This document shows positions 46,200 to 58,548 of a stretch of DNA of 64,000 bases, piece by piece; position 1 is the stretch's first letter, and each line of letters begins with the position of its first letter. Under the pieces are notes generated by a model. That model was not told the origin of the DNA. It saw nothing but the letters and a program-made list of their open reading frames with translations, and made no database searches. The stretch spans positions 6,552,301 through 6,616,300 of the forward strand of contig CM030848.1 of assembly GCA_018105865.1 (NCBI GenBank). Reading direction: 5' to 3'. The position numbers and the translations under genes were made by a program. This DNA comes from Metaphire vulgaris (lineage: Eukaryota > Annelida > Clitellata > Crassiclitellata > Megascolecidae).

Positions 46200-47060
46200 A
46201 TAGAAATCTTCTAATCCGAAATTTTATCTGATTTATGCAACATCGTGAAAAATGCAAAGCCATCAGGAATTATTATAGCCATTAAGCATTTGATCGTCAT
46301 CATCTACTTGAGAGAATATTAACAGTTTTATTGGAATTAGGGACATATTTTTTACAACGTCATGTGTTGACAGTCAGGCCTATAGGCCTAAGGGGTGTAA
46401 TCTGTCCAAACGGTACAAATTTTACCTTCTTTATCGTCTGCAGACGTCATGTTGATAATAGAAAAAATAAAGCAGACGAAGGCAGACTTTTGTGCTCGAT
46501 TCCATTTGGCGTTAAAACCGAAGATGGAGTTCATTGTTCCTTTTTCGTGTCTGCTTAAAGCAAACAGAAAAACGATGCGATTTTAAAATCAAACGAAGTA
46601 ACACACGAGGCACAAACTTTTTGTGAATATAGGCCCGTAGGAAGTGGGGGTGCAGGGGTGCAGCTGCACCACCTGGAAAAATTTAGGAGGTGCAGTGCAC
46701 CCCTGGAAAGAAGATGGTCTGTACCTTGTCTGCGCCCCTTCCAGCTAAAACTGGCCCAAAAATTGCCAAATCTTGATAAAACTGGCCCAAAAATTGCCAA
46801 AATTGGCCCAACAATTTTCAAAATTTGCCAAAATTTGCAAAAAATTGCTAAAGATTTGCAAAAAATTATCTCGCCCCCCAAAAAAGTGTGAAATGACGCT
46901 ACTGCTTTTACCTGAAGAAAATCTGCACCCCCTGCTGAAAATTCGTTTAGACGGACCTGTGTGAATATGCTGAAATAAGCTAGAAATTAAGAAATTAAAA
47001 ATGGTGAAAACATCCTGAAAAGCCCGGTATGTAAAGGTTATCATATGATTGCAAGCACAT
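46200..47060. other. Unassigned sequence with a GGCCCAAAAATTGCC tandem
   Basis: Around 46750-46860, GGCCCAAAAATTGCCAAA units repeat three to four times. The flanks (GGGTGCAGGGGTGCAGC at 46648, CTGCACCCCCTGC at 46922) may be decayed element ends. No gene is recognised. Confidence 0.35.
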
Positions 47061-47065
47061 TCGTA

Positions 47066-47906
47066 AGGAGCCGTTCATAAAGTACATCACTCTAGAGGGG
47101 GAAGGGGTCTAAGAAAGTGTGGCAGTTTGTAACAGGGGAGGTGGTAAGGACTACCGTGACGTCACACTTTCATTATCATCATGGTTTGCCATCTTTGAGT
47201 CGTAAGTTGGCAGTCACGGTTTGGCACCATTTATCCTCGGTCTTCTGTCGTTCTTTTCATTTTCCAATAGTTTTCCGATGCTAGTCCAGTTTTTTTATGT
47301 CCTCCAGCCACGTTCTCGAGGTCGTCCTTTTGTTCCTTTTCCTTCGTATTACCCTTTCCAAGACATTTAGCGCTTGTTCTGTGCACGATCCTCTCATTAT
47401 ATGTCCACCATACTGTGCTTTCCTCTTAGCAATCTTTTTCATCAGGTTCCGTTTCTTTCCCATTCTCCTCAATATTTCTTCATTAGTTATAGTGTTGTAT
47501 CTTTCCAACTGATTTTTGAAAAGATAAAACAACTAATGAAGAAATATTGAGGAGAATTGGAAATACTTTCAGTATAAATAAAACCTTCAATATATCTGAT
47601 AGGAGGTATTGCAGTAAAAGCGTTTGAGAGAAGACGTTTTTGCTCATTAACACTTTTTGCCAGAGATGCATAACATTTTACGTCTCAGTTATATTCGTTA
47701 TCATTGACGGAAGTTGAATATCTTTTTTCGCGATGAAAATTGAACGAGAGACTCTAATGTGGTGAATAGAAAACCTGCGTGACATAATTCGATGGAATTC
47801 GCTTTAAGGGAGAGGGAGTCCGAGATTTTTTTACAGGTTGTGTCAGGAAGAGACGGGGTCAAAACCTGTCAAAAATAGCGTGACGTACTTCATAGATGAC
47901 TCGTAA
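47066..47906. mobile_element. GTCCAT-type DNA element carrying an inverted LINE fragment
   Basis: GAGCCGTTCATAAAGTACAT (47068) and GACGTACTTCATAGATGACT (47882) are imperfect complements resembling family F termini. Inside, the minus strand at 47530-47240 reads NTITNEEILRRMGKKRNLM, YGGHIMRGSCTEQAL and RTTSRTWLEDIKK, a LINE RT end. The sense copy of TNEEILRRIG begins again on the plus strand at 47531. Confidence 0.55.
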
Positions 47907-48020
47907 TAATAATAATAATTATTAATTTTTGGTGATCACTTTGTTACGAATGTGTTCTAGTACACAGCATAGTAATTTTAAAATAAACCAGGACGCTTTC
48001 AAACGTTATTCTGACAACTG

Positions 48021-48510
48021 CAGTGGCGTAACTATAATGTATTTGTCCCCCGTGGTAAGAGTCAGAAAATTAAATTAACAGGTTAACAAATCTTTGATTA
48101 ACAAATTGTGGTATTTTATTAACACAACTACAAATGCTTGATTGTACTGGCGCGAACAGGTTTATGATGTACTCAAAGTATGTTGTCTCAATTTCTTCTC
48201 TTTCTGCGCTGAGACGATCACTTTCCAGGCTAGAAGATCACATTGTTTTTCTGCGCTACCTTCAAGTGGCTACAGGGCCACATTAAGGTGGGGCTGAGGA
48301 TGCTGTAGCCTCCCGGCCCATCATGAAAATAGGTCCACCGATTTTCGAGATAACCTTTTTTGCTTGTCAGAGATTTTCAGTATAGGCGACGGTCTTTTTT
48401 TCTCAGCCTCAGGCCCACTCGGACCTTAATCCGGCCCTGAGTGGCTACTGTGGCGCCCATGGCATGTGCCGCATTGTGCCCCTATCTACTTACCCCGGAA
48501 TACACCACTG
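48021..48510. mobile_element. MITE with nested MITE
   Basis: Outer ends CAGTGGCGTAACTATAATG and CGGAATACACCACTG. Inner element 48273-48439 (CAGGGCCACATTAAGG to CTTAATCCGGCCCTG) has perfect duplications AGTGGCTA (48265-48272, 48440-48447) and a reverse motif CCTTTTTTGCTTGTCA at 48352. Confidence 0.8.
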
Positions 48511-48821
48511 GACTGTTGAAAGTGTTAGTATAATATTTGGCGATAATACTTTAGTCTGTTAATTAGCTCAGAAGACAGGAAGTGGTCGTAATTTTCTTTA
48601 TTTGCCTATCTTTTCTATCGGCGTGTACTGCGCAGTCAGAAGATTATAGAGACTATTTAGCTAAGCGTACCGTTTATGCATTACATGGTGAATTCCATGC
48701 CATATCCGATAATAAGCATTTCCGCTGAACGCAGACACCTCTTTTAAGATGTTGACTTCGTCAATAAATGGACGATTGCATGTCGTGCACGATTGAGTGG
48801 CGTAATGACGAACATTATCGA

Positions 48822-49216
48822 CACCACCACCACCACCACTGCCATCATCATCGTCGTCATCATCATCATCATCATCATCATCGTCACATCATCATCGCCG
48901 TCGTCATCATCATCGTCACCATCATCATTATCACATCTTCATCACATCATCGTCATCGTCATCATCATTGTCGTCGTCATCATCATCTTCGTCGTCATCA
49001 TCATTGTCGTCGTCATCATCATCATCATCGTCATCACATCATCATCATTATCACATCTTCATCACATCATCATCGTCATCATCATTGTCGTCTCGTCGTC
49101 TTCTTCATCATCACAACATCATCGTTATCATCATCGTCATCATCATCATCGTCGTCATCATCATCATCACATCATCGTCAACATCGTCATCATCATCATC
49201 ATCATCATCATCATCG
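48822..49216. repeat. (ATC)n / (GTC)n imperfect microsatellite
   Basis: About 390 bp of CATCAT/CGTCAT/CTTCAT units, open in all three frames by composition (Ser, His or Ile runs). Not a gene. Confidence 0.9.
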
Positions 49217-49804
49217 CTACGCAATGGGCAACAGTTTTTTCGAGTTTGGAATGCGGATAACAAGACGCCGAGAAAGCGATGCAAATGGACTTATCCTCAG
49301 TTTGCAGATGAGATCGGGGAATTAACATAGACAAAAGTTGCTTTAACTAAAGCAATTGACGTCTGTCGAACACTTCGTCGTTCTGATCGAACTCTCTGCC
49401 GAGAAATATTTCTTACTGGTCTGTTTATAGTTTTCACACAGCCGGTTATCCGGCTAACAGTCTTGTTATTCTTGTGTAGAAAATCTAGAAATGCAGACGA
49501 ATGCACTTGCTTCTGGCAAATGGCAATCGAGGCACGTATAGATAGAATCATAATATTATAAGTTGTAGAATACTTGCACGTAATGACCTCTCGACAGAGA
49601 GGAGAGATCATTTTATTGTGAGACTTTTCGAGATTCTGCTTCAAGTCATCGTTTGGAAAATCTCAAGCATTAAACGTTAAAACGCTGTTATAATATCGCG
49701 AATTCTCTTATCCAGCATTTTCGTGAAATTCCTGAATGCCTGCCTCTGACATGGCTTTCCAATAATTTGCGCCTATTGTGAAGGACTGAAGGTCTTAGCA
49801 GGCA

Positions 49805-49861
<57 letters not shown>

Positions 49862-50975
49862 AAGAGACAAACATTGGCGTAGCCAGGATTCCATAATAGG
49901 GAGGCACCAAGGTTTCTACAAACGGGCTTTTCCGATTATGAGTTTCGGGGTTCCCCCGAAGGGGTCGCTACAGTCTTAAAAGTTTAAGGTAATATTAGAT
50001 TCAAACTTTAAGTGTTGGAGCATATTATTCAGACTAATAGACTATGCTACAGGTTATCGATAATCACTCTACTTCCAAACAGCTACATTTTTCTATTCAG
50101 TTTTGCAGAGGTACGACAGGGGTCCAGTCCTCTGGTACTCCTTGTGATCATGCTAGTGAAGAGGAAGGACCATCTACCAAGATCTCAGGAACTCAACGGA
50201 GTCCTACGGTCTTCTGCGTGTCAAATACTAACGGAATACAAGAGCATAATTAGAAGTCACTTCATGGACCCCGTTACGGCTCTCGACGGAACTGGTAGTG
50301 AGCTAACAGAATGCATACAGTCTTATATGCATATTTTTCGTTATGCCCTCGGCACTTCTTTCCCGAGAGATTTAGGATAACAATTGTCCGGAGACATAGA
50401 GAAATTGTATAACTCTTGTACATAGGCGCCCACATGCAGAAAGAAACGTCTCAAATCTTGGCTATTCAGAACTAGTTATTTAGTTATTTAGCTATGCAAT
50501 GTGTTCACGCAGTCTTTCGACTAGCGACCACAATAATCTTGACTTTACTTACTTACTTACAGAATTTTTTCAGGAGGAGCAAAACACAATGGTCACGGTT
50601 ACGCCGCATAAATTTTTCCAGGACGGGCAAAGCACATTTTAACACAATGGTCACGGATAATATTTTAGCAAGTTTTTCAAATTTCACTGTGAAACATTGG
50701 TATTTGCATTTTCCTAGAGAGGCAAGCGCCCCCTCTTGTCCTAACGTGCGGGCGCTCATGCTTTTGTCCGGTTCGAGGCGTGGAAAAGATCATCGGAAGG
50801 CGATTGCGTTGAAGCGTTGTAGAATGTAGAGTAACCGACTAGCGCCGATAAAGGAAACTGCCTTCCCTTTTGTCTCCGGATTGTTGGGCTAATGGTCGAC
50901 GCAGCTCGCTTAGAAAAAAAGAGGAAATCTTGGTTGATGTTGCCTAGCGTCTCGAAAGCAATAGGCAAGGGGCAA
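49217..50975. other. No recognised gene; (GA)n tract and a MITE end inside
   Basis: (GA)n at 49808-49861. ATTGGCGTAGCCAGGATTCC at 49873 is one MITE terminus without a partner. A 122-codon open frame at 50012-50380 has no recognised family. Confidence 0.4.
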
Positions 50976-50976
50976 G

Positions 50977-51343
50977 GGGCTGTCCATTAATTATGCCAAC
51001 AATTTTTGGGCAATTTTTGATCACCTCCCAACAACTGTCAATTTTCAGTTACCCCCCTATAATTACATCAAAAACTTTTGACTTCCTCCCAAGATCAATG
51101 ACAGGTCCCAATAACAAGGTTATTATTTTTTGCGGTGATGACCATTTTCCCCCTGTTTTGCTCATCGAGTGTCAAAATGTGGTGGTGATGACCTTTTTTG
51201 CCATGCTTTTTCCATTGTAATAAGTTGTATTCCATGAAATTTCCTATTTTTGACTATTTGTAAAAGTGAAATTGTTGACCAAGCCAGTCCAAGTCAAACT
51301 TTTTCAAACCCCTCTCCCTAAATTGTTGAGATTAATGGACAGG
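50977..51343. mobile_element. DNA element of the GTCCATTAATTACG family (family E), reverse
   Basis: GGGCTGTCCATTAATTATGC to TTGTTGAGATTAATGGACAG. The interior is the reverse complement of the 17959 copy (GTGGTGATGACCTTTTTTGC at 51180). Confidence 0.7.
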
Positions 51344-51690
51344 AAGAAGGTGAACGTGGATGACAGACTTAGATTTTTGGACGTTTTTCTGACAGCAGCG
51401 GCTTCTGCGGCGGCTCCTGTTGCCAGCAGCCAGCGAAATGGTCCGGGACCATGGGGGGGGCGGTGTCGCAGCTGCGGTTACGTCCCAGACCAGGCATCGG
51501 TCGGCTCGCCAAGGGATCAGAGTCATGCCGTCTGGTCTTTTCCCATCGGATCCGCAGAGACCAGACGGCTCCTTGATGGACGAGATCCCGACAATAGCCA
51601 GGACTCTCCGAACCAAGTCGTTCAACATGGAGTGTCGGGGGACACGACCTGGGCCCAGGTGACATGTGAACCGTCCTGGGACACACACAT
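51344..51690 (-). mobile_element. Retroelement fragment with PD-(D/E)xK-like RPDG...WDVT motif
   Basis: The minus strand reads HSMLNDLVRRVLAIVGISS, then KEPSGLCGSDGKRPDGMTL, IPWRADRCLVWDVTAAATP. Sequences of this form (RLHNxxxDxxxRxL...P.GL..DGxRPDGxTxxPW..G..LxWDxT) occur downstream of RTs or as free copies in many invertebrate genomes. I recall the motif but cannot name the family with certainty. It is bounded to the right by a family E element. Confidence 0.5.
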
Positions 51691-51699
51691 GTACATGTA

Positions 51700-52880
51700 T
51701 GCAGTATATATATACCTATTTATATAAGACCCTATCTACGAGTCTATATTAGAGTCATAATGATAACTTAATAACGCAATATCTTACAGCCTACGTTGCG
51801 TAGATCGATCTGTTTGTCATGTCCTGTTTGTAGAAATAAATCAATACAACTTCTGACATCTGCCTCCCAAACACTAATTATTTTATTATTTTCAGTGGAG
51901 TAGTAGGTTTCCGGAAGGAAGAGAAGCATCGACTCCAAGCCCCCCCCCCTCCCAGACATTTTTCTGTAAAAAGTCTCAACAAGCAAGAGAGAAGGTCGCC
52001 GTGGAGTTCTTGACGCATTAACGCCCGTCTGTTTATCGCTTCTCTTGCAATCATCTTACCCTCCCTCCTCACCGGAAAAAATTATCGACGATGTTGCGCA
52101 AATTCCACGACGGATCCTAACCAGGACAGGGGTTCGGTTCCCGTGCTCAAGGCTACGCCAATGATTATGCTGCTATCAAAATTCAAGATAACGAATATAT
52201 GTAATATTATTATCAGACGTTGAAAGACTCAGATGTCTATGGGGTCTAGGTCTATGGGCCCAATAACGCCAGCTGTCCATTGGAATACAGTTTGTTCTAC
52301 CCTATTTCTAGAATCGGATAAATTTAATTATCTTTACAACTTCTGATTTTGTCTACTAATTAATTAATTTATTTTTATTCATTCATTCGTCTGTTAGTCC
52401 ATTCGTTTCAAGAAGCGGATAGTTATCTTTACATCATCTTTATCTTTTTCACTCGTTCATTTATTTATTTATTTGTTTATTTACAGTATTTATTTATTCA
52501 TTTATTCATTCAAATATATTGATATTAATGTGTGCTTATTTTGTACATGCACGGATGAAATGAAGCCAGTGACAATCTTAAATAAATAAGAAACAATTGA
52601 GACGACCTTTTTTGCTTATCAGAAGTTTGATGGATGTTGTGTTGTCGGGAGGGGGCGCCAACAGTACACCTTGCCCCCGGGCGCCGGATACCCTCGCTAC
52701 GCCTCTGGTGGCGTCTAATATGGAATGGAGAATTTCGAAAAGGAAACGCTACCTAAGCGGAGTAAAGGGACCATCTCAAATCAGTTTATCAAGAGGCGAA
52801 GGTCGTCTAACTCAATTGGCGTATGTTCCACGGACGGACGGATGGACGGAAAACAAACAGGACAGACAGACAGACAGACG
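51700..52880. other. No recognised gene; MITE remnants
   Basis: Pieces of CAGTGGCGTAGCC-type elements are seen (GGCTACGCCAATG at 52142; GACGACCTTTTTTGCTTATC at 52601 with CTCGCTACGCCTCTG at 52692), plus ATTT-rich spacers at 52370-52510. Confidence 0.4.
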
Positions 52881-52884
52881 GACA

Positions 52885-53515
52885 TAGAGATAGAGAGACA
52901 GATAGAAGAAGAGACGAGTATGAAAGATAATGAGGAGGAGGTGGAAGAAAACGACGACGAAGAAGAGGAAGAATAGAAAGAAGACAGATGAGAAGATGAA
53001 TAAAGAGGAGGAAAAGAGGAGGAGGAGGAGGAGGAAGATTAGAAGGAGGTGGACGAAGAGGAAGAGGGAGAAGAGGAAGTAGAGGAAAAGAAAAAAAGAC
53101 GATGCTGAGAAGTAGGACGAGATGAAGATTATGAGGAAGAAAGAGAAGAGGAAGAAGAGGCAGGAGGAAAAGACGAGGAATATCAGGAGAGGGAAGAAGA
53201 AAGAATGAGAAGAAGAGAGAAAGAGAAGAAGAAGAAGAAAAGAAGAAGAAGAAGAAGAAGAATGAGACAAAGAAGCAAAAGAAGAGGAGGAGGAAGAAGA
53301 GGAGAGAAGGAAGAAGAAGAGAAGGAGAAAGTAGAAGAAGCAGAGAAGGAGGAAGTAGAAGAGGAGGAAAAAGAAGAGAAAGAAAAAGAGGAGGAGGAGG
53401 AAGAGGAAAAGAGGAGAAAGAAGAAGAGGAGGAGGAGGAAGAATGAGACAAAGAAGCAAAATAAGAAGAGGAGGAAGAAGAGAAGAAGGAAGAAGAAAAA
53501 GAAGAGGAAGTAGAA

Positions 53516-53547
<32 letters not shown>

Positions 53548-53946
53548 AGAAGAGGAAAAGAGGAGAAAGAATAGGAGGAGGAAGAATGAGACAAAGAAGC
53601 AAAAGAAGAGGAGGAAGAAGAAGAGAAGAAGGAAGAAGAAAAAGAAGAGGAGGAGGAAGTAGAAGAAGAGGAGGAAGAAGAGGAGGAAGAAGAGAAAGAA
53701 GAGGAAAAAGAGGAGGAGGAAGAAGAGGAAGAGGAAGAATGAGACAAAGAAGCAAAAGAGGAGGAAGAAGAAGAGGAGAAGAAGGAAGAAGAAAAAGAGG
53801 AAGAGGTAGTAGAAGAAGAAGAGAAGGAGGAAGTAGACGAAGAAGAGGAAGAGAAGAAGAAAGGAGAGGAGGAAGAAGAGGAAGAAGAGGAGGAAGAAGA
53901 AGAGGAGGAGGAAGAAGAAGAGAAAGAGAAAGAAGAGGATAAAGAT
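52885..53946. repeat. 1-kb homopurine tract with higher-order units
   Basis: The plus strand is almost only A and G (GAA, GGA, GAG mixtures) from about 52970 to 53946. AGAATGAGACAAAGAAGCAA recurs near 53260, 53441, 53584 and 53737, a higher-order period of about 145-180 bp. Long open frames on both strands are compositional artefacts. Confidence 0.9.
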
Positions 53947-53999
53947 GAGGCACGTAGGCCTCTTCATTTTTTCGTATTTTTGTTGAGATTAGGCTGAAA

Positions 54000-55030
54000 G
54001 CTTAGGCCGCCTTTGTTCACTGGCAACTCCTGCGAACTGTCACCGGGCGAGTCAGGCTGCATGGCTTTGGCAAACCCCGATACCGGCAGAACCGACCGAT
54101 ACAAGGGAGGGGGCGGAGAGGTACCTCTCCTCCCGCAATTACTACCAGTGCCGAAACCCGACTACAAATCATACTAAGTTTAAGTTTAAAAGCCACAGTG
54201 ACAGCGCCGCAGGGTGAGAGTGAATCCCCGGGGTGTCCTCGCTTCCAGCTGCTTCCCGTGAAGAGACGTCAGCAAAAAGCCTTCATTTACAGGAAATTCG
54301 CATCAATTCCGACAAGCGCATTGGCTGCGAGCATTACAATAATAAAATAACTGTTTGTTACGACGGTGAATTCAACATTGCCACGTCGACGCAACAGTCA
54401 AATATCAACACAGACGAATACTTGATAATTAATTAATAAGATTAGCGTCAAATTGTTGACATTTTTGGAGTAAGTAAGTAAGTAAATAAGTAAGTTTTAA
54501 AGTCGAGCATCGTACATTTCTCTAGCGCTTTCAGTAGTGGGTAGCACTGGGTACCGAGCACAGTGGCGTAGCCGGGATTTCCGGAAGGGGGTTTGGTTTT
54601 TGGTTTTGACCGTGACCAACTTTACAAAAATCTTGGCAAACTAAAAAAAGGTCCTCCGACCTCGCCTCTTCCTTAGCTCTTAAGGCAAAGCAATAATCTA
54701 CAGCATATACAATTTTGTAGATACTAACGACGCTCGATAAAGTTCCTATAAGATCAGTCAATTAAAGCAAATTTTGGATCTGTAAATCGCTAAATTTCTT
54801 CCACAGAACTGACTCACTGTCCTCGTCTCATTTTGTTTGCATTTACAACGCCCCTATACGTCGACAGATTGCGCTCTGAACAATGCGCCGTTTAGCTGCG
54901 ATGTAAAGGTACAATATTTAATCTGTAGAAACAGTATAAAAGAAACCCGTTTACAAGAATACTTAATCATTATTGGTTTGCTTTAGTCATTGAGGAGGAT
55001 ACAATACTAACCTGTCCTTGAACAAGAGAT
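54000..55030. other. No recognised gene; repeat remnants
   Basis: 54000-54235 is GC-richer and may be an unclassified SINE-like repeat (GGCAAACCCCGATACCGG). At 54561 a CAGTGGCGTAGCCGGG terminus with a degraded motif (CTTGGCAAACTAAAAAAAGG at 54632) lacks a partner end. Confidence 0.4.
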
Positions 55031-55035
55031 CAATC

Positions 55036-55037
<2 letters not shown>

Positions 55038-55090
<53 letters not shown>
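55038..55090. repeat. (TA)n microsatellite at the LINE 3' end
   Basis: About 26 TA units directly after the 3' end of the minus-strand LINE. Confidence 0.95.
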
Positions 55091-55091
<1 letters not shown>

Positions 55092-57470
55092 CATCATAGT
55101 TGCTTTCTGCCAGCTCATTAGCGGCAATAGCTAGACACAAAACTTTTCCATTTATCTTTTTCCGTTGTTAATCTCATTCCATCTATTATTGTCATTTGAT
55201 ATCTTTCAAAGTCTTCTTTGATGTTATCCATCCACTTTTTCCTGGGTCTTCCTCTTCCTCTTTTTCCTTCTTTGTATGTGTAGAGTGCTATATATGGGAG
55301 TCTGTTACTGTTCATTCTATTTACATGTCCATACCATCTAAGTCTTCTTCTTCTGATTTTATCTATTATTGTCTCTTTCATTCCCAGTCTTTTCCTGATG
55401 TCTTCATTTCTTATTCTTTGTAATTTACTTACTCCCAATATCTTTCTCAAACAACTCATTTCTGCCACCAATAGTCTGTTTTCATCTGCTCTTTTTAATA
55501 TCCACGTTTCTGATCCATAAAGCATTTGTGGAACAATGATAGTGTTGTATATTTGAATTTTTGTGTTGATCTTTATTTCTTTAGCATTCCAAATATGTCT
55601 AAGTCTTCCCATTGTCTGTAATCCTTTTGCTGCTCTCTTTTTAATATCTTGTTCGTGTCTTCCATCGCTTGATATTTCTCCTCCCACATATGTGAAATTC
55701 TTAACTTTTTCGATGTTATTTCCTTCTACTGATATGTGTATCATTTTTCTCTTTTTTGTTGACTGCCATGACTTTAGTTTTTGCTGGATTAATCCGGAGT
55801 CCAAATCTTCTGCTTGTTTGATTTACTTGGTCTGTAAGCCTTTCTAAACCTCTAGCACTCTCCGCTAGTAAGCTTACATCGTCTGCAAATTTAAGGTTTG
55901 ATATATTTTCTCCACTACAATTCACTCCAATGTTTAGATTCTCAGTTGCTATTTTAAAGATTACTTCTAGAATTATTATAAAGAGAGATGGAGATAGCAC
56001 GCATCCCCTGTCTATTCCCGACTTCTGTTTTAAACCATTCTGATAGGTCTTTATCAACTTTTACTGCACTTTCCATTTTCTTGTATATTGCTTGTATTAG
56101 ATTTAAAAGTTTCTCTTCTATACCAATGTTTCTCATAGCCTGCCATAAGCCTTCGTGCCATACTGAGTCAAAAGCCTGTTTGTAGTCGATGAAATTGATG
56201 TATACAGTTTTATTTGCCTCTGTGTATTTTTCTATCAGTTGTCTTAAGGTAAAGAGTTGGTCTATGGTACTTCTTCCAGGTCTGAATCCTGCTTGTTCTT
56301 CTCCCATTATCTTTTCTATATAACTACTGATTCTTTTTGTATAATCTTTGTGAAGACTTTTCCTGGTATGCTGAGCAGAGTTATTCCTCTATAGTTAATA
56401 ATTCTTTGTCTCCTTTTCCTTTGTATATTGGTATGATAATTCCTTTTGTCCAGTCATCTGGCACTGTCTCGTTGTAGTAGATCTTATTAATTAGTTCATA
56501 CAGAGTGTCTGTAAGTGTTTCTCCTCCTGCTTTCACTAGTTCAGTTGTTATATTATCAATGCCAGGGGCTTTATTTCGCTTGAGTTCTTTCACTGCTTGT
56601 TGTACTTCCTCTTTCAAGATGTTGGATGAAGTCTCCTGAATATTCGTGCTTGGTATTTCTTGGAGCACTGTTGAGTCTGTCTCATTTTGGTGTGTATATA
56701 GTTCTTTGTAATACTCTCTCCATCTGTCTGTTATTTCCATGTTATTTGTTAAGATTCTCCTGTTTTTATCTTTTATTATTGCTCCTTTCATGTTATAGTC
56801 GTCACTTAGTTTTTTGATTCCTTTATACATTTCCTGAATTCTGTTGGCACTGTAGTTGTTTTGTATTTCTTTGCAAGTGTTTTGTAGCCAATTCTCTTTA
56901 TCTCTTTTTAATTTTCTTTTATTTCTCTAGTAATCCAGTTTATTTGATGCTTATCTGTTCCTTCTATTCTAATTTCCTTCTTTGCTTACACAGTTGTACT
57001 ACTTCTTTGGCTAACCCATTCTTTTTGAGGTTTGTTATCTTTTTCCCAATTACCTCCATTGCTGTTTTATGTACTGCTTCTTTCATTTTATTCCAGTGAC
57101 TCTCAACCGTGTCATTTGATTCTATGCTTGCTATTTTCGTTCGTAATCCTTGTTCGTATATTCTTCTTGTTTCCTCATCTTCTAATTTGGCAACATCAAA
57201 TACTATTCTGTTTTGTTTTCTCTTTTCCACCTGTAGTCTCATTCTAATCTTGGCCATTACTAGTTTGTGATCAGACCCAATTGCGGCTGCACATGTTTTC
57301 ACATCCAATACATTTGATTTCCATCGTTTGCTAATTATGATATAGTCTATTAGATTTTTTGTTTTGCTGTCTGGTGATAACCATGTCCAACTTGTCTTCC
57401 CTCTTTTCAAAGCATGTGTTCATTATTGTAAGTTTATTTGCTGTGCAGAAGTTTAATAATCGTTCTCCTC
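55091..57470 (-). mobile_element. Frameshifted LINE: endonuclease end, RT and C-terminal domain
   Basis: On the minus strand, in order: endonuclease C-terminus (SPDSKTKNLIDYIIISKRW, AAIGSDHKLVMAKI, 57410-57250); linker; RT fingers (REYYKELYTHQNE, LKRNKAPGIDNITTELVKAG, 56830-56381); palm (EEQAGFRPGRSTIDQLFTLR, YINFIDYKQAFDSVW, then KFADDVSLLAES, 56307-55716); thumb and tail (FTYVGGEISSDG, MLYGSETWILKR, RLRWYGHVNRM, RGRGRPRKKWMDNIK, to 55118). Five frames are needed, so it is dead. The 5' part of the endonuclease is missing. Lys-rich, AT-rich codon use differs from the host exons. Confidence 0.9.
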
Positions 57471-57473
57471 TCT

Positions 57474-57475
<2 letters not shown>

Positions 57476-57507
<32 letters not shown>
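57476..57507. repeat. (TA)n microsatellite at the LINE 5' end
   Basis: About 16 TA units where the LINE homology stops. Confidence 0.9.
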
Positions 57508-57509
<2 letters not shown>

Positions 57510-58010
57510 TGACGTACCTTTCGACGCGAAAAACGAAGGATTTCGAATTAGAGTGGATTTCTTCAACCGCCGAGCGAAAATTCTTCCAGTAAAACGAAAA
57601 CCACTGTCATCCTATACATTCAGAACAAGGCGCGGTTCAATCTAGCATTATGTCCAACTGTGTCGTCTAAATGCTAACCAGTGCCAGAGGGCGAATTCCA
57701 GCTCAATCACTCAAAAAATAAATTCAGAAAACGTTTTTATACGCAAAACTAAAAAAAGCGACGACTTGAAATCGAGCAATAAGCTCTTTGCTGTGAAGTA
57801 AACGGTAAATGCGCGCGTCGTATTGTGTTCAGCACAATGCTTCCGACCGCGTCTCTTGTGCTTCGCTGTCGGAGAGGAAAAGGGAACAGAGGACGAGTGG
57901 CGCGTATGCAGCGACACTATCGTTGCTCGTCGAGTCTAAAGCAAGCCAACTGAGCCGACCAACCAACTACTCAGTCAGTCGTCAGCTGCTCAGAAGCCAA
58001 CGTTTAGCAT
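57510..58010. other. CpG-richer unassigned stretch
   Basis: 57800-58000 is rich in CG dinucleotides (GCGCGCGTCGTATTG, GTGGCGCGTATGCAGCGAC) compared with the rest of the window, but no exon is recognised. It could be a promoter of a gene off-window or an old repeat. Confidence 0.3.
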
Positions 58011-58229
58011 CAATCAATCAATCGATCAATCGATCAATCGATCAATCGATCAACCAACCAATCAACCAACCAGTCAGTCAGTCAACCAATCCATCCAGAC
58101 GATTTTTTTGCGTTATTATGAGTTCTATGACAGTTCTCTGTCAGTAATATTACTCTGCAAATCTATTGTATTATGGGTGATTCGAATTGATGAGTCCGCT
58201 TAACAGCAACAACAATAATAATAATAATA

Positions 58230-58322
<93 letters not shown>

Positions 58323-58330
58323 GTAATAAT
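58010..58330. repeat. (ATCA)n and (GAT)n microsatellites
   Basis: ATCAATCGATCA and CAACCAGTCAGT units at 58010-58100; about 35 GAT units at 58228-58322. Confidence 0.9.
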
Positions 58331-58475
58331 AACATTGGAGAGCAGAGAATCTGTTACTGTGAATAAAATATGTGACTTAGACCTATTATATGAATCGATG
58401 TCATGATTCTGAATCTGACGTCATAATTTGCCCCAAACGTCCGTCCAGATTCTAAGCATTTGGACTAGTCCTCCC

Positions 58476-58548
58476 ATTTGGCCCCCATGCTTAGAAGTTG
58501 CCATCCCAACGTCCCCCGCCCACTTGCCAAATCCTGGAGCCACCACTG
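58476..58548. mobile_element. Family A MITE, right-end fragment
   Basis: Matches the last 70 bp of family A (TTGGCCCCCATGCTTAGAAG ... CCTGGAGCCACCACTG). The left end is absent. Confidence 0.7.

Noticed and set aside
48768..49330. His/Ile/Ser-rich overlapping frames
   Set aside because: All three phases of the (ATC)n repeat are open. The short unique tail is not enough to support a gene.
50012..50380. 122-codon plus-strand frame
   Set aside because: Open and non-repetitive, but the overlapping frame is equally plausible, and no motif, splice signal or family was recognised.
52807..53967. 386-codon Phe/Leu/Ser-rich frame and its antisense frames
   Set aside because: Compositional artefact of the homopurine tract, with no start context or domain.
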